Counted from the first letter of the stretch, positions 22,195-32,734 are shown. The stretch is 64,000 bases of DNA from Armigeres subalbatus (GCF_024139115.2 NC_085141.1:31139242-31203241); one strand, 5' to 3'. A program made the numbers and translations. The notes: a model not told the origin generated them from the sequence alone.

Positions 22195-23523
22195 GATCGA
22201 CGTTTTGACACGGGGATAGTAAATACCTTTTTTTCAAAGAAAATATTTCGGTAGACAAAAACTTGTTGAAAAAATGTGAAACTTAATAGCTGTTCAATGA
22301 ATATAAATTATGTCTACGTTTCATCATCTTCTTATGAGGCCTGAACAACCCATGTGGTGCAACAGCCCTGGGCGATCACAATAAATGATTTCTTGACCGT
22401 CCATTTAATTAGTATAAGGTGAACTTATGTTGAACATTTTTAGCATTTCTTCATTTAACCTGCGTTATCTAAACCCGTAAGCTCCCAAGAAGATGTTATC
22501 AAAATTTAACCACATCATGAAAGACATCAGCATTACTAGTGACAAGTTGACAAACATTTGTCACACATGGCTTTCCCTGCTTCCAATACTGATAATGTAA
22601 CACACTGATGCGGGTGATGGTCACTTTCATGGCCTTCTTATCGCACATCGTAGTTGCTTTCCGTATCGTTCGTTCAGAACACTTTGCTACGTAAGGTCAT
22701 GTTTTAGAATTCCGCGCCGATTATGACAGATTTGGGTAATTTCTTTTCAAATAGTCAATTTCTAGTAATTTTTTGCAAATTTTACGCTAATACTACCTAA
22801 AATTTGAATTTGACTTTACATAGTGCATAGCTATAAATATGCACTAAGCATATAATTCATAGACATTCATATTCCGTCTTCGCTATTGATATCCGAGAAA
22901 TTTCTTATTATGAAACTTCTTAGAAAACGTTCATGCATAATAGGAAAAGCAGTTCGACAACCAACAAATAACGAACATTTGTTGGGCAACCGTTCAACTA
23001 ACTGGAGCACGCGCGCCATTTGTAATTAACCACTCATTATCTCATTGAAACTTAACGACAAGAGCGTCCGATGAGCCGGCGGCGCGACGATGGCAGCACA
23101 CCGGTAGTGACACTTTGCCTTCCAGATTTGTGGCCATTCCCATCATCGGTCATCATCGTGATAAGTACATAAGTCCCACTCGCATCAGGCTGTAACTGTC
23201 AACGCTGGTTCCGCCGTTGCGTCGCCGTCGAAACGAAAATCTCGATGTCGCAAAGTCTATGGTTGACAAATCAACCGTCCATCGGTGATTCATTAGAGAA
23301 CTGACATATGATTGCTTACTATCTGGCAATCTAGTTGCTGATGGAGGGGAAAGCATATAAACAGCTGAGTATCATTACGATAATTCGTTTGAATTTGTTT
23401 GACACTTTGTCACTCGCGTGCGAATTGTGGATAACTGATATCTGGAGATCGTTCCAGAAATGAATCATTTCTGATTATGGTACCTGAATGTTGAACATAT
23501 TACTTACGTATCTTTCCTCTTTA
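22195..23523. other. Unassigned, with a GC-rich patch
   Basis: About 23000-23350 is GC-rich (GAGCCGGCGGCGCGACGATGG). A TATA-like CATATAAAC lies at about 23354-23362, but I see no convincing Inr at the usual spacing. No gene. Confidence 0.35.
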
Positions 23524-23750
23524 TTTTGACGTAAACTACGTCTAAGGGGAAGACTCAGATACAGGGTGTAAAACCGAAATTTCCAAATTCGAGACCGTCA
23601 CGAAATTAGGATAGATTTCAAACGCTAATAGCGTCTTTATCTTTCGATGGATTTTCGACATTTGCTTATCAATCGATTCAGAAACTCTCCAGCAATTTGT
23701 CAATTATATTGATACTATTGATTATCAACGTTAAACTATTGAAAATGTTG
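23524..23750 (+). repeat. GACGTAAACTACGTC block, copy 1 of 3
   Basis: Starts TTTTGACGTAAACTACGTC, then AAGGGGAAGACTCAGATACA, and runs ~225 bp to ATTATCAACGTTAAACTATTG. Copies 2 and 3 lie at 24659-24870 and 26636-26861 in the same orientation. This marks the start of each member of the relic array at 23.5-27.3 kb. Confidence 0.85.
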
Positions 23751-23860
23751 TTTCTTTCCAAACCGGGTGAAAAATTCAATTCCGTTCATAAATCCCCAAC
23801 ACGGACATCAGATTGCAGTAAGGTACGGGCCTTTTGATCCACTGCTTCGTTTTCCCTGTG

Positions 23861-23897
23861 TATAAAAAGCCCCGAGTTTCGCGTGGGCGCGTCATTT
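23861..23897 (+). promoter_or_regulatory. Candidate TATA box plus initiator
   Basis: TATAAAAAG begins at 23861 and TCATTT at 23892, with the initiator A about 33 nt downstream of the first T, the standard insect pol II spacing. The equivalent position in the third array member (about 26984) reads GCATAGTCATG and has lost the TATA box, so the promoter may be intact only here. A histone-type stem-loop follows ~250 nt downstream. Confidence 0.5.
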
Positions 23898-24143
23898 TCA
23901 TTCTGGATGTCACGGCGAGCGGACCAGGGAGTCCAGAAGCGGTCCCAGTGACAACGGTTGTCGCAGCGGATGAAATTTTTTCGGTCGGTGGTGGTGGCGG
24001 TCGTGGAAGCAGCAGCACATCATTTTCATCCGTGTCCCATCTTCGGCGGATCTGGCAATCGACGGCGTTCGTTGAGCCGAATCATCGGATGGCGGTCGCG
24101 CAGCCCAGTAGCTGCTGATAAGGCACATAAGTGGCAATTAATC
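23898..24143 (+). other. Putative short transcript body of array member 1
   Basis: Bounded by the TATA/Inr pair and the stem-loop at 24144. The first ATG (23907) opens only a 14-codon frame starting M-S-R-R. I cannot match it to a core histone or H1. It is GC-rich and looks like decayed coding or UTR sequence. Confidence 0.3.
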
Positions 24144-24159
24144 GGTTCTTTTCAGGACC
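24144..24159 (+). terminator. Candidate histone-type 3' stem-loop 1
   Basis: GGTTCTTTTCAGGACC forms a 6-bp stem with a 4-nt TTTC loop, the shape and core (GG..CTTTTCAG..CC) of replication-dependent histone mRNA 3' ends bound by SLBP. A purine-rich GGGAGGAAGG 12 nt downstream could serve as the U7 site (HDE). One G-T wobble lies in the stem. Confidence 0.55.
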
Positions 24160-24658
24160 ATCATTATATTTGGGAGGAAGGTTAAGTTGAAATAATTTTC
24201 CTAAAGTGCAAACGTTAAGAACTGGAAAATTCTTCGGTGAAATTTTCTAGCGTAATTCGGAGTTATATGATTTTAGTGATTGAGAATGTTGATATTAGAC
24301 GAACTTTCTTCATAGAACAAAACATAATTGTTTTGGCATCGGTAGCGGAATCATAGCATTATTGCCGGTCCGAGCATAGGCTGTCATCGGAAGATTACTA
24401 CAGCAATTTATTCACTAATGTGGCGTTTGCAACGATTTGGATGTTGTCGGCACAACATGAAATTTTCCCGCGAGACTCTAATTTTTCCTGTTGATGATTG
24501 AAAAAGAAATCGGTTCCGAGATGAACTTTATTCAAAGCGCAACGCTAACGTCGGTAGTTGAATCCCAAGTAAGTATCGGAAGGAGACCATGCAAACAATT
24601 GATTCGCATTTTGACTGAAGAAAATTGTATGGCGTCAGTATTGATGTTTGCTACAGAC

Positions 24659-24870
24659 TTTTTGACGTAAACTTCGTCTAAGGGGAAGACTCAGATACAG
24701 GGTTTAATACGGAAATTTCCAAATTCTAGACTGTCACAAAAATTAGGATTAATTTCAAACGCTAATAGCATCTTTATCTTTCGATGGATTTTCGACATTT
24801 GCTTATCAATCGATTCGGAAACCCTTCAGCAATTTGCCAATTCTATTGATACTATAGATTATCATTAATG
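24659..24870 (+). repeat. GACGTAAACTACGTC block, copy 2 of 3
   Basis: TTTTTGACGTAAACTTCGTC, AAGGGGAAGACTCAGATACA and the rest match copy 1 with scattered changes. The downstream CCCCAACACGGACATC block seen after copies 1 and 3 is missing here. Confidence 0.85.
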
Positions 24871-25340
24871 CTTAATTTTTTTTCTTACAAAAAATATGAT
24901 TTTGAAAAAGTATCACCGGCGCGTGCTTACTCGAAATCTACATGCTGATACATTTACAGTTACATCAAACAACTGAAAACCGAAATACGCCACTCCAAAA
25001 TTATGAGGTGACAATGTTAGAAAAAGACAAAAGATAGGAAAAATATCACGGTGTGTAGTGCCTCCCCGAGTCACCTTAAGGGAAGATCCTTTAAGTACGG
25101 AACGCAAAAATTAGACATTTTCAACCCTCCCTCCCCCCTATGTCACACTTTTTGTATGAAGCATCTAAAAATTATGTATGGGTCGTCACACTTCGCCCAA
25201 CCCCCCTCCCCCCTCTAAGCGTTACGTAAATTTTGGACGCTCTCAAGAGCCACTTTCATTGATGGTAGCCGATCGTTAGTACTTCATATCAATTATCATA
25301 TCATATCATAGCATATCAAAGAATATTGTGACCAAATTTA
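24871..25340. other. Spacer in the relic array
   Basis: Contains a repeat-like stretch at 25115-25240 (CCCTCCCCCCTATGTCACAC, then TTACGTAAATTTTGGACG) that resembles part of the element at 47168-47487, and a short ATCAT(AT) run at about 25290-25315. No gene. Confidence 0.4.
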
Positions 25341-26205
25341 ATAAAATTTGGTCAACAAAAACCCCCCTGACAATAATAGAACAAAACCTGCCAAAGCCGT
25401 CATTCCCCCTATTTCAGACAAGGAAATCTGAGCGCTGCTAATGTTGATGACGACGACCGCGCGACCCACACCATCGACAGGAATAAAATTTCCGGTAGGA
25501 GCTCCGCCGATGCCGAAGGTGGTACCACGGTCTGCTCTCCGCGACTTCTCGAACGAAACGGCTCGCGCGCGCGGAAGAGCTGCTTTCTTGTAATCAATAA
25601 AGTTGAGCCTGTAGCCACGCCCCTTTGGGGTGTGTGACGGTTACACAATATTTGCAGCCATACCGGCAACAAAGAGGCGGGACTAATGAGTCATCTTTAT
25701 TGATTATAAGAAAACTGCTCTCCCGCGCGCGCGTGGCATTTCAGCACCTAAAAACTCATGGACTCATAAACTCACCCAAAAACTCATTTCATAAAATTTG
25801 GCCAACAAAAACCCCCTGACAATAGAACAAAACCTGCCAAAGCCGTCATTCCCCCTACTTCATACAAGAAAATTTAAACTGAGCGCTGCTAATGTTAATG
25901 ACGACGAGCGCGCGACCCACACCATCGCCGGGAATAAAATTTCCGGTAGGTGCTCCGCCGATGCCAAAGGTGGTACCACGGTCTGCTCTTCGCGACATCT
26001 TAAACGAAATGGCTCGCGCGCGCGAAAGAGCTGCTTTCTTGTAATCAATAAAGTTGAACCTGTAGCCACGCCCCTTTGGGGGGTTTGTGACGGTTACACA
26101 ATATTTTCATTCATACCGGACAACAATAAGGCGGGACTAATGAGCCATCTTTATTGATTATAAGAAAACTGCTCTCCGGCGCGCGCGAGGCATTTCATTT
26201 GAAAT
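25341..26205 (+). repeat. Direct tandem duplication of a ~450-bp unit
   Basis: Unit 1 starts ATAAAATTTGG at 25341 and unit 2 starts with the same word at 25791. Both run in the same order: ACAAAAACCCCC, AACAAAACCTGCC, TGATGACGACGA-type, ATAAAATTTCCGGTAGG, CTCGCGCGCGCG, TAATCAATAAAGTTGA, CCACGCCCCTTTGGGG and CTTTATTGATTATAAG. Each holds an internal inverted repeat (25564-25734 and 26014-26188) with ~40-bp arms between runs of CG. The head of the unit also occurs, inverted on itself, at 57112-57311. Confidence 0.8.
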
Positions 26206-26302
26206 GTCGTGGAGAGCAATTCCATCATCGGCAGAGTTGCCGAGCGAATTCCAGCTCGTGTCGTGGATCATGTGGTCGTCGTCGACATATTTGGAATTAA
26301 TC
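26206..26302 (+). other. Putative short transcript body of array member 2
   Basis: An ATG at 26204 opens a frame beginning M-S-W-R that runs through the following stem-loop, so it is not a histone reading frame. TATAAG at 26159 could be a weak TATA box. Decayed. Confidence 0.25.
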
Positions 26303-26318
26303 GGTTCTTCTCAGGGCC
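26303..26318 (+). terminator. Candidate histone-type 3' stem-loop 2
   Basis: GGTTCTTCTCAGGGCC can form a 6-bp stem with a 4-nt loop (two wobbles). It is followed by ACCA, and the purine-rich CAAAGGAAGATTGAGG starts 12 nt downstream, close to the usual HDE. The flanks AATTAATC and CCA(C/T)CATT match stem-loop 1, so the two are homologous. Confidence 0.55.
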
Positions 26319-26635
26319 ACCATTCTACACAAAGGAAGATTGAGGCGAGGCGAATTTTATTCAAAGTGAAAATTAACCGCTTGGCGACGCCATAAAGTTG
26401 CCTGCCGTCCGTAGCAGAATCACGAGCGCACATCGGAGGGAGATGGCTTCAGTGGCAGTGAAATTCTTTCAAGAATTATTCGGTTTATTATTCGGTTTTG
26501 TTATTTCAGCAGCATCGTAGGTGCTGCAAATATGTATTCGTATGGATGGCGTCAGTTGTTGCCAAGTGAAATTTTCTCTCAAGATTATGATTTTTCAGAA
26601 TCACCATTTTACACAAAATAATTAATTTGCCAGCA
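26319..26635. other. Spacer in the relic array
   Basis: Shares pieces with 24190-24650 (TTTATTCAAAG.G, GTAGC(G/A)GAATCA, ATGGCGTCAGT). A degenerate TTTTTCAGAATCACCATTTTACAC at about 26600-26625 echoes the sequence around the stem-loops. Confidence 0.45.
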
Positions 26636-26861
26636 TTTTGACGTAAACTACGTCTAAGGGGAAGCCTCGGATACAGGGTGCCAAATGAAAATTTCCAAAT
26701 TGGGAGCTGTCACGAAATCATGTAAGATTTCAAAAGTTAATAGCGACTATATCTTTCGATACATTTTCGAGATTTTATTATCAATAGTTTCGGAAACTTT
26801 CCACCAATTCGTTAATTGTTTTAAAACTATTGATTATCAACGTTAAACTATTGAAAATCTT
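26636..26861 (+). repeat. GACGTAAACTACGTC block, copy 3 of 3
   Basis: Same order as copy 1, more diverged in the middle. It is followed, as in copy 1, by ACTCCGTTCATGCATCCCCAACACGGACATC (read in two pieces) and CACCGCTTCATTTTTCCTGTG. Confidence 0.85.
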
Positions 26862-27571
26862 AGTTCTTTCACGTCTGGTAAAAGATTCAGAACTAACCAA
26901 CTCCGTTCATGCATCCCCAACACGGACATCAGATTGCTGTAACGCACGCACCTTTTGGCTCACCGCTTCATTTTTCCTGTGCATAGTCATGTCCTGTCGT
27001 CGACGTGTCTTGTCTACCCGTCGACGGGTAGTTGTTGCAGAAAATTATTCACAAAGATGATGTATGTAGCAAATAAGCGGAAAATCATTAAGTGGCTGTC
27101 GTCGGTGACAACAGAATTGTGTAAATGCAATTTTCTCCTCATTTTAACTCGCTGTCGACAAACCTGTTCTACTAAAAAATTTAAACAAATTCTATTGAAC
27201 GCTGCCGATGCTGATGACAACCGCACGATGATTTCAAGCAAAACCGCAAACGCGCGCGTGCGAGCAGCTTTTTGAATTGACTTGAGACGATGGCTGCGCC
27301 GGTAGCGGTCCCACTAACATCTGTATGGTCGTCGGTGGTGATTGAGAAAAATGTTTGTTCTGAAAACAGTTTAAAATAATTTTTGGTTGAAATTCGCTAT
27401 TGTGTCATGTATTCAACCTAATGTTCATATGATATTACGATTCTCATTGCACTAAAAGGTTTTACGTAGTTTACGTCGAGCGGTCGTGTCTTGTACACAA
27501 CCCTTCTGATTTTTTTTATCATGCATGACTTCCTCAAAACTGTATATCACATAACATCAACATATGAAGGC
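26862..27571. other. End of the relic array
   Basis: An ATG at about 26990 opens a short arginine-rich frame (M-S-C-R-R-R..) that ends at 27058. About 27195-27275 is related to 25430-25600 (GCTGATGACAACCGCACGATG, CGCGCGCG.GCGAGCAGCTTT). ACGTAGTTTACGTC at about 27464-27477 is the complement of the block-start motif, so the array may be closed by an inverted copy. Confidence 0.4.
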
Positions 27572-27649
27572 CGACGGAGGTCTTTTGTAGCCAAGTTGGT
27601 TAAAAGCAGCAGCTTGGCGTACTGAGGATCATGGGTTGGAGTTCCGTCG
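27572..27649 (+). pseudogene. tRNA-like sequence (probable SINE head)
   Basis: CGACGGA at the 5' side can pair with TCCGTCG at the 3' side. TAGCCAAGTTGGTTAAA resembles an A box. GGGTTGGAGTTCC is a decayed B box. A long-variable-arm tRNA (Leu/Ser type) is the likely ancestor. Confidence 0.4.
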
Positions 27650-27899
27650 AAGAAAAGTGGTTACCTCCAATACATTTTTCAAATCATTCCACATAATGTA
27701 CATCGGAGTTTCTTAGAACATTGTCAGTAGGGGCGATTCCTTCATCAGTGTTGCCACCTGGAAAAATCTGGTGAAAAAGTAGAATCATGGAAATTTGACA
27801 TGGCATGATAGAGAAAATGAGAATTAAAATGCCTCTAGAACAGCGGTTCTTAGTATGAAGTATAAAGTATGAAGAGGACATCAAATAGACAAATTTTGA

Positions 27900-28518
27900 A
27901 AATCCTATAGTATTCTATCTGACCGAAACAAAATATTGAGTAAGATGCTTAAAATATGCTTCTGAACACAAATCTAGCACCTAAAATTTTGAAGGGCTCA
28001 AATTGAGAGACGTGAAGACCCTTTTTTCATAAAGTCAGCGCCGTAGCGTGAGGTTGGCCAGGTTGGTCCCCGCCAAGGGCGCCAGGCCTCAGGGGGCGGC
28101 GAGATCAAAATTTCAGCTTTGAGGAATAGATCAGAATTATAAGTTAAGGGGCAATCAATAACAAACCGACTACAAAACCTAAAGTGGTAAAGATATTAAT
28201 TATAAAATATTTTATATATCAACATGTCAAATGGCTTTTCCGGTCACTGAGAGTCATCCGTTTACTAGTTTAAAGTTATTTAGATTCAAGCGATTCCCTC
28301 AGAGGCTACAGCCATAATAATCCCGGTTTCGGAAGGCATTTTATTCAGACAAACTATTTATTTGAGTTTAGAAAAATGACCATAATGACCGAATTTAATC
28401 CAATTGCATTTCGGATTCAAATAGACCAAAAACTTCATATATGTGAGTTCATATATGTGAATAAACAAAACGAAGTCGTTGAATATCTGGTGATTAGTAA
28501 TAATTTGACATATCCCAA
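27900..28518. other. Unassigned
   Basis: GGGCGCCAGGCCTCAGGGGGCGG at 28075-28098 resembles GGGGCGCCC at about 31332, as if these were matching ends of one dispersed element. No gene. Confidence 0.35.
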
Positions 28519-28591
28519 ACGGGCTTGGTGGTCATACGGCTACCACTTCTGCCTCATACGCAGGAGGTCGTGGGTTCAATCACAGGCCCGT
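28519..28591 (+). mobile_element. tRNA-derived SINE head (anticodon loop CAT)
   Basis: 73 nt that fold as a tRNA: ACGGGCT pairs with GGCCCGT (one wobble), and TCTGC pairs with GCAGG around the loop CTCATAC, giving a CAT (Met-like) anticodon with T33. The T arm (GTGGG/ACAGG) is mispaired at two or three positions, and the 3' end runs into a body (ATGCCCCCTACTTTATTTTT) instead of ending, so I read it as a SINE head or pseudogene. Confidence 0.5.
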
Positions 28592-28619
28592 TTCATGCCC
28601 CCTACTTTATTTTTTTCTA

Positions 28620-30985
28620 TATATTTCTCATGTTCTAGCAATAGCTCCTATAGCTCCTTTATCTATTTTCTCTATTTTGAGCTTATTTAAAAAAAAATCT
28701 CGAACAGTTTACCACCTAACTTAGCTGTCTTAGTGGTAATGTGTCAAATATGGTCTAACCACCTAAAGCGATTGCGGATCAATCACATTCTATTTTCTCA
28801 AGCACGTGATTTCTGGCGTAGCCCACAGTATCGAAGTGTGTTTGTTTACCAGCCGATGATTGCTATTACGACTCAAATTGATAGCGTATGGCTATTGCGT
28901 CAAATGCTATGCATTGACAGAGCAATTGAGTTGAAAAACTTAGTTGAATTCAATTGGCTTGCCTCCAGGAATTCTGAATGCAATCCACCAGGGATTCCGA
29001 TGGGAATGTACCAGATAATACGATGGGAATGTTTCAGGAATTCTAATGAGAATCTTCTAGAGCTTCCGAATAGAATCCTCCAGGAACTCCAACGTGAATG
29101 TTCAAGGATTTCGTAGGCAATGTTCCAGGGATGTAGAATAGAGTGATTCAAATTTTGACTTTTTTGCTCCCCTATGCTTAAACGATGGCATTTGCCATTT
29201 TAATAATCGTCCTAAATTTTTAGCTAATTTGGATGTAATTTGACTGAGCACAAGCAGTTTGAAGCTTGTATGAAAATTACTATGAAAACAGTAACTTTTG
29301 TGAAAAACCCCATCATTGCCCATCAAACTCTAAAAATGTATGAATACGTTAGCAACATAGGAAATTTAACAAGGGAAAATATCGTCGTTGTTGCTAAACG
29401 ATTTGATGCTGGCAACAAAAGTTATTAAGGAAATACTGAATTGTGGGAAATTCAATTTAACACGTAAAAGAATAACATCAATATCAATAATGAGCCTTTC
29501 TGTTTTCTTTATAATTTTGCTCACAACAGTCAGATTGCTTCGCAACAACAACTGGCTTTCGGCTTAAGGTCTATTCTATGATGGCGATGTGTTAAATATA
29601 TTCAAATAGATTCTGGGCTGCTTCACGAAACGATCCTTTACATAAGTGGCAATTCTCATAGTAATTTTCATATAACCTTCAAACGGCACGTGCACAACCA
29701 AATTACATCCAAATCAGCTAAAAATTTGGAAGGACTATTAAACTAGCAAAAACAATCGTTTAAGCACAGGGGAGCGAAAAAGTCAAAATTTGAATCACTC
29801 TAATGTAGAAGCAAATCATTGAAGGATTCCTGATCAATCTGGCGAGGGATCCCGATGCAAATCGTCGAGGAACTCCAAACCAATCCTTCAGATATTCCTT
29901 GAAGAATCATCCAGCCATTCCGAAGGAAATCCTCAGGGGATGTTGAAGCAAATCTTCGAGGGATCCCGAAGCAAATCATTGAAGGATTTCGAAGCAAATC
30001 GTCGAATGATTCCAAAGCAATTCATCAAGGGATTCCGAAGTAAATCGTCGAGGGGGTCCGAACTAAATCTTCGAGGAATTCCGAAGCAAACCGTCGGTGT
30101 ATTTCCGGAGCGAATTGTCGAATGATTCCGAAGCAATTCGTCGAGAGATTTCGAAGCAAATCATTGAGGGATTCCGAGGCAAAACGTCGAGAGACTCCGA
30201 AATAAATATTCAAGGGGTTCTGAACCAAATCGTCGAAGTACTCTGAAACAAATCGTCAAGGAATTCCGAAGCAAATCTCTCAACGATTTCGGAATAAATT
30301 TTCGAACGACTCCGGAGGAATTTCGAAGCAAATTAACGAGAGATTCTGAGGCAAATCCTCCATGGATTATGGAGGGTATCCCCACAGATTCCCAAGGGTA
30401 TCCTTCAACGATACCGAAAGAAATCCAGTCTGAGTTCATCTGGATTCCGGTTGGAATACTTCGATGATTCTGAAAGGAATTCTTTAGAAATTTCAAAAAG
30501 AAATTTTCTCGGATGCTGATGGCAATTGTGGAGCTGGAGATTATCAATCTGCTAGGCAAGCGGAAGTCTGCTAGAAAACTGTCACTCCAGTGCGTGATGG
30601 TTGGCCACATGTCTTTGACTGCTGGAAAAGTACCACGATTGCTTTGATTGATATATTGGTGGCTCTCCGTTGTTGTTCATATCAAGCTTGCTTTGATGCT
30701 ATCAAATCAATTAGATATTGACTTTTGATAATTAACGCCAAGTGCAATTTCACTGCCACACAGGAATCTTTCTTAGAAATAAGAAACAAGCTCATTTGTT
30801 TCCACTCATTTCATTATGATAGGGTGAATATGGGAGATAACTCTTTTGTCTTCAATTTTTTTTCAGTAATTTATTATGCTATATCTTGAAAATTGATATC
30901 ACTGCTAACTAATCCTAGGGGGGCTATTTTATTCTAGGGTGGGCTAAGCCCCCCCCCGCCTTCTCTTATTTACGCCAATGACTAT
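28620..30985 (-). repeat. Minisatellite-bearing dispersed repeat, copy 2 (inverted)
   Basis: Reverse complement of the 3580-5400 element in the same order: tail (28640-28910, with AGCTTATTTAAAAAAAAATC and TAACCACCTAAAGCG), minisatellite, CATTATGATAGGGTGAATATG, then the C/G hairpin end GGGTGGGCTAAGCCCCC at about 30938-30958. The two copies lie ~23 kb apart in opposite orientation. No gene. Confidence 0.55.
29810..30500. repeat. Degenerate ~30-bp minisatellite (inverse of 4080-4810)
   Basis: Words of the form GATTCCGAAGCAAATCGTCGA recur about every 30 bp for more than 20 units. The frames on both strands are read-through of the unit. Confidence 0.75.
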
Positions 30986-31404
30986 TCGCATCTTGTAAAC
31001 AACCTAAGATCCGTGTTATCCCAGTCCGGCAAAATTGAAATAATAAAACCCCTTACCTTCAGGGTTATCAGTCGAAATTTCTCCTGATTGCATGAAGCCA
31101 TTTTTTTTAGAAATTTAGCAGAACAGATGTTCGGAGGCTCCACGTCCCATGTTACAGAAACGAAATATATCATTCTGAACCTGGCCAATATTTTTCAAAT
31201 GATATCTACTCGGGCAGTATCCGGCTGTAAGGCCAGTAAATATGCAATGAGCTCTTTTAGTGAGCTCCAAGAGCTTTTCGTTTACTTAAACATTGGGAAT
31301 TATAAATCTCTTATTTTACTTAGTAAGAAAGGGGCGCCCAAAAAAGTTTCGCCAAGGGCGCTGAGTGTCCACGCTACGGCTCTGCATAAAGTACATTAAC
31401 TTCA
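30986..31404. other. Unassigned
   Basis: No gene. It ends with GGCGCTGAGTGTCCACGCTACGG, next to the 22-bp minisatellite. Confidence 0.4.
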
Positions 31405-31905
31405 TTGTAAGAGGCTTGGAAGCCTCCTTCTAAGTGTCTCGAAAGCCATGCTGCTCAAAAGTTCCAAGAGGCTCCGAAGTCGCCTTTTAAAAGGCTTTGA
31501 AGCTTCCTTTCAAGAGCATCCGCTTTGCAAAATGCTCCAAATCTGCCTTTCAAGAGGCTTGAAAACCTCTTTTCAAGAGGCTCGGAAGCTCATACTTCCA
31601 TGCAGCTCGAAAATCCCAAGAGGTCCTGAAGTCTCCTTTCAAAAGGCTCCGGAGCCTCCTTTGAAGAGGCTCGGAAGCTTTCTTTCAAGTGGCTCGGAAG
31701 CCTCTTCAAGAGGCCCGGAATCCTCCATTCAAGCGGTTCGAAAGCCTCCATTTAAGAGGCTTGGAAACCTCCTTTCAAGAAGCTCGAAAACCTCTTTCTA
31801 ACTGTCTCGAAAGCCTGCTTCCATGCAGCTCGAAAGTCCCAAGGAGCCTCTTTTCAAAAGACGCCGAAGCCTCCTTTCAAGAGGCTCGGAAGCCTTAAAA
31901 AGTCC
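31405..31905 (+). repeat. ~22-bp minisatellite
   Basis: TTTCAAGAGGCTCGGAAGCC and close variants (TTTCAAAAGGCTCCGAAGCC, AAGAGGCTTGGAAACC) repeat about every 21-24 bp over ~500 bp. Frames across it show the repeating translation expected from such a unit and are not genes. Confidence 0.85.
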
Positions 31906-32404
31906 TCTTAGTAGGAAGCATAATGTTTGCTTTTAATTTGATTTGGAAAGCGAATTTTAAATGACTTTTTGGAGAGCTTTATATCCCTTAAGCTTTCAGG
32001 CCCGGTTTTCATATCATCGTGGCTCTACCAAATCGCACCAAGTGAACTAAATCTTTTGATTAAAAAAACACCATAATAACGATTATAAAAAACCACAACA
32101 AGCGACGTCTTGACTGATGTGTGATATCATTTCCTAGTAACTCAAACGTACATTTGTTGTAGGATGTCCACAGTTATGGTGCTGATGGATATCAAATAAG
32201 GTTTGTAATCAATTAAATTTGCTAAACAAAAACTTCGGCTGAAAAATTGGTAATTTTCTATAGCGCTTGGTGTGATTTGACAGAACTCCGGCCATATATG
32301 TTATAAGTTACGCTTATTTTCATTTGTAGGCAAATAAAAGGGATACCTCTATAAATGCAAAAGCTCGAAGGAGTACCTCTCAAGAAAAAGGTTGCGAATC
32401 GCTG
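31906..32404. other. Right interior of the second hAT-bounded block
   Basis: No gene. GGGATACCTC (about 32340) and GAGTACCTCTC (about 32371) just inside the right end are like the GGTACC words near the 3143 end. Confidence 0.4.
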
Positions 32405-32549
32405 CCCTAGAATGATATATTTTTTGTCGTACGAATTTTAGTTTGTGGGGCTAAAAATTCAACAATCTTAAGTAATAAATGCTTATTCAAAAAATATATA
32501 AAAGTTGAGATATCACGTCCCCTTAAACCAAGATTTTTGTTTTATAGTA

Positions 32550-32732
32550 GGGGAAGTGTACCGGTTTTGGCCACCTTAGTGCAAACCCTGGAAAATGCAT
32601 ATTTAAAAAAAATATATCGATCAGTTTCAACAACGAAGAAGGATAAGGGATGTATCTCCTGTTAGAGCTTATAAACCTCTCGAAAATTTCTCTATTTTTA
32701 GAGGTTTGCGAGAAACTGGCCAAATCATTTCC
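32550..32732. mobile_element. TA-flanked MITE (183 bp)
   Basis: GGGGAAGTGTACCGGTTTTGG after TA (32548-32549) and CTGGCCAAATCATTTCC before TA (32733-32734). The termini share GG.AA.TG and TTGGCCA. Confidence 0.5.
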
Positions 32733-32734
32733 TA

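Larger units (their letters stand above)
27841..32404. mobile_element. Possible second hAT-bounded block (4.56 kb)
   Basis: The left end CAGCGGTTCTTAG (27841) and the right end's complement CAGCGATTCGCAACC (ends 32404) fit the same CAGCGGTTCTCAACC consensus as the 3143/16170 ends. Flanks CTCTAGAA (27833-27840) and CCCTAGAA (32405-32412) agree at 7 of 8 positions and keep the central TA. No transposase inside. Weaker than the 13-kb case because left-end similarity fades after ~12 bases. Confidence 0.35.

Noticed and set aside
23153..23376. A promoter at CATATAAAC (23354)
   Set aside because: No initiator at 28-33 nt downstream; the nearest TCATT is only ~16 nt away.
29800..31898. Repeat-containing proteins encoded by the minisatellites
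   Set aside because: Frames are open only because the units lack stops; several frames on both strands are open at once.
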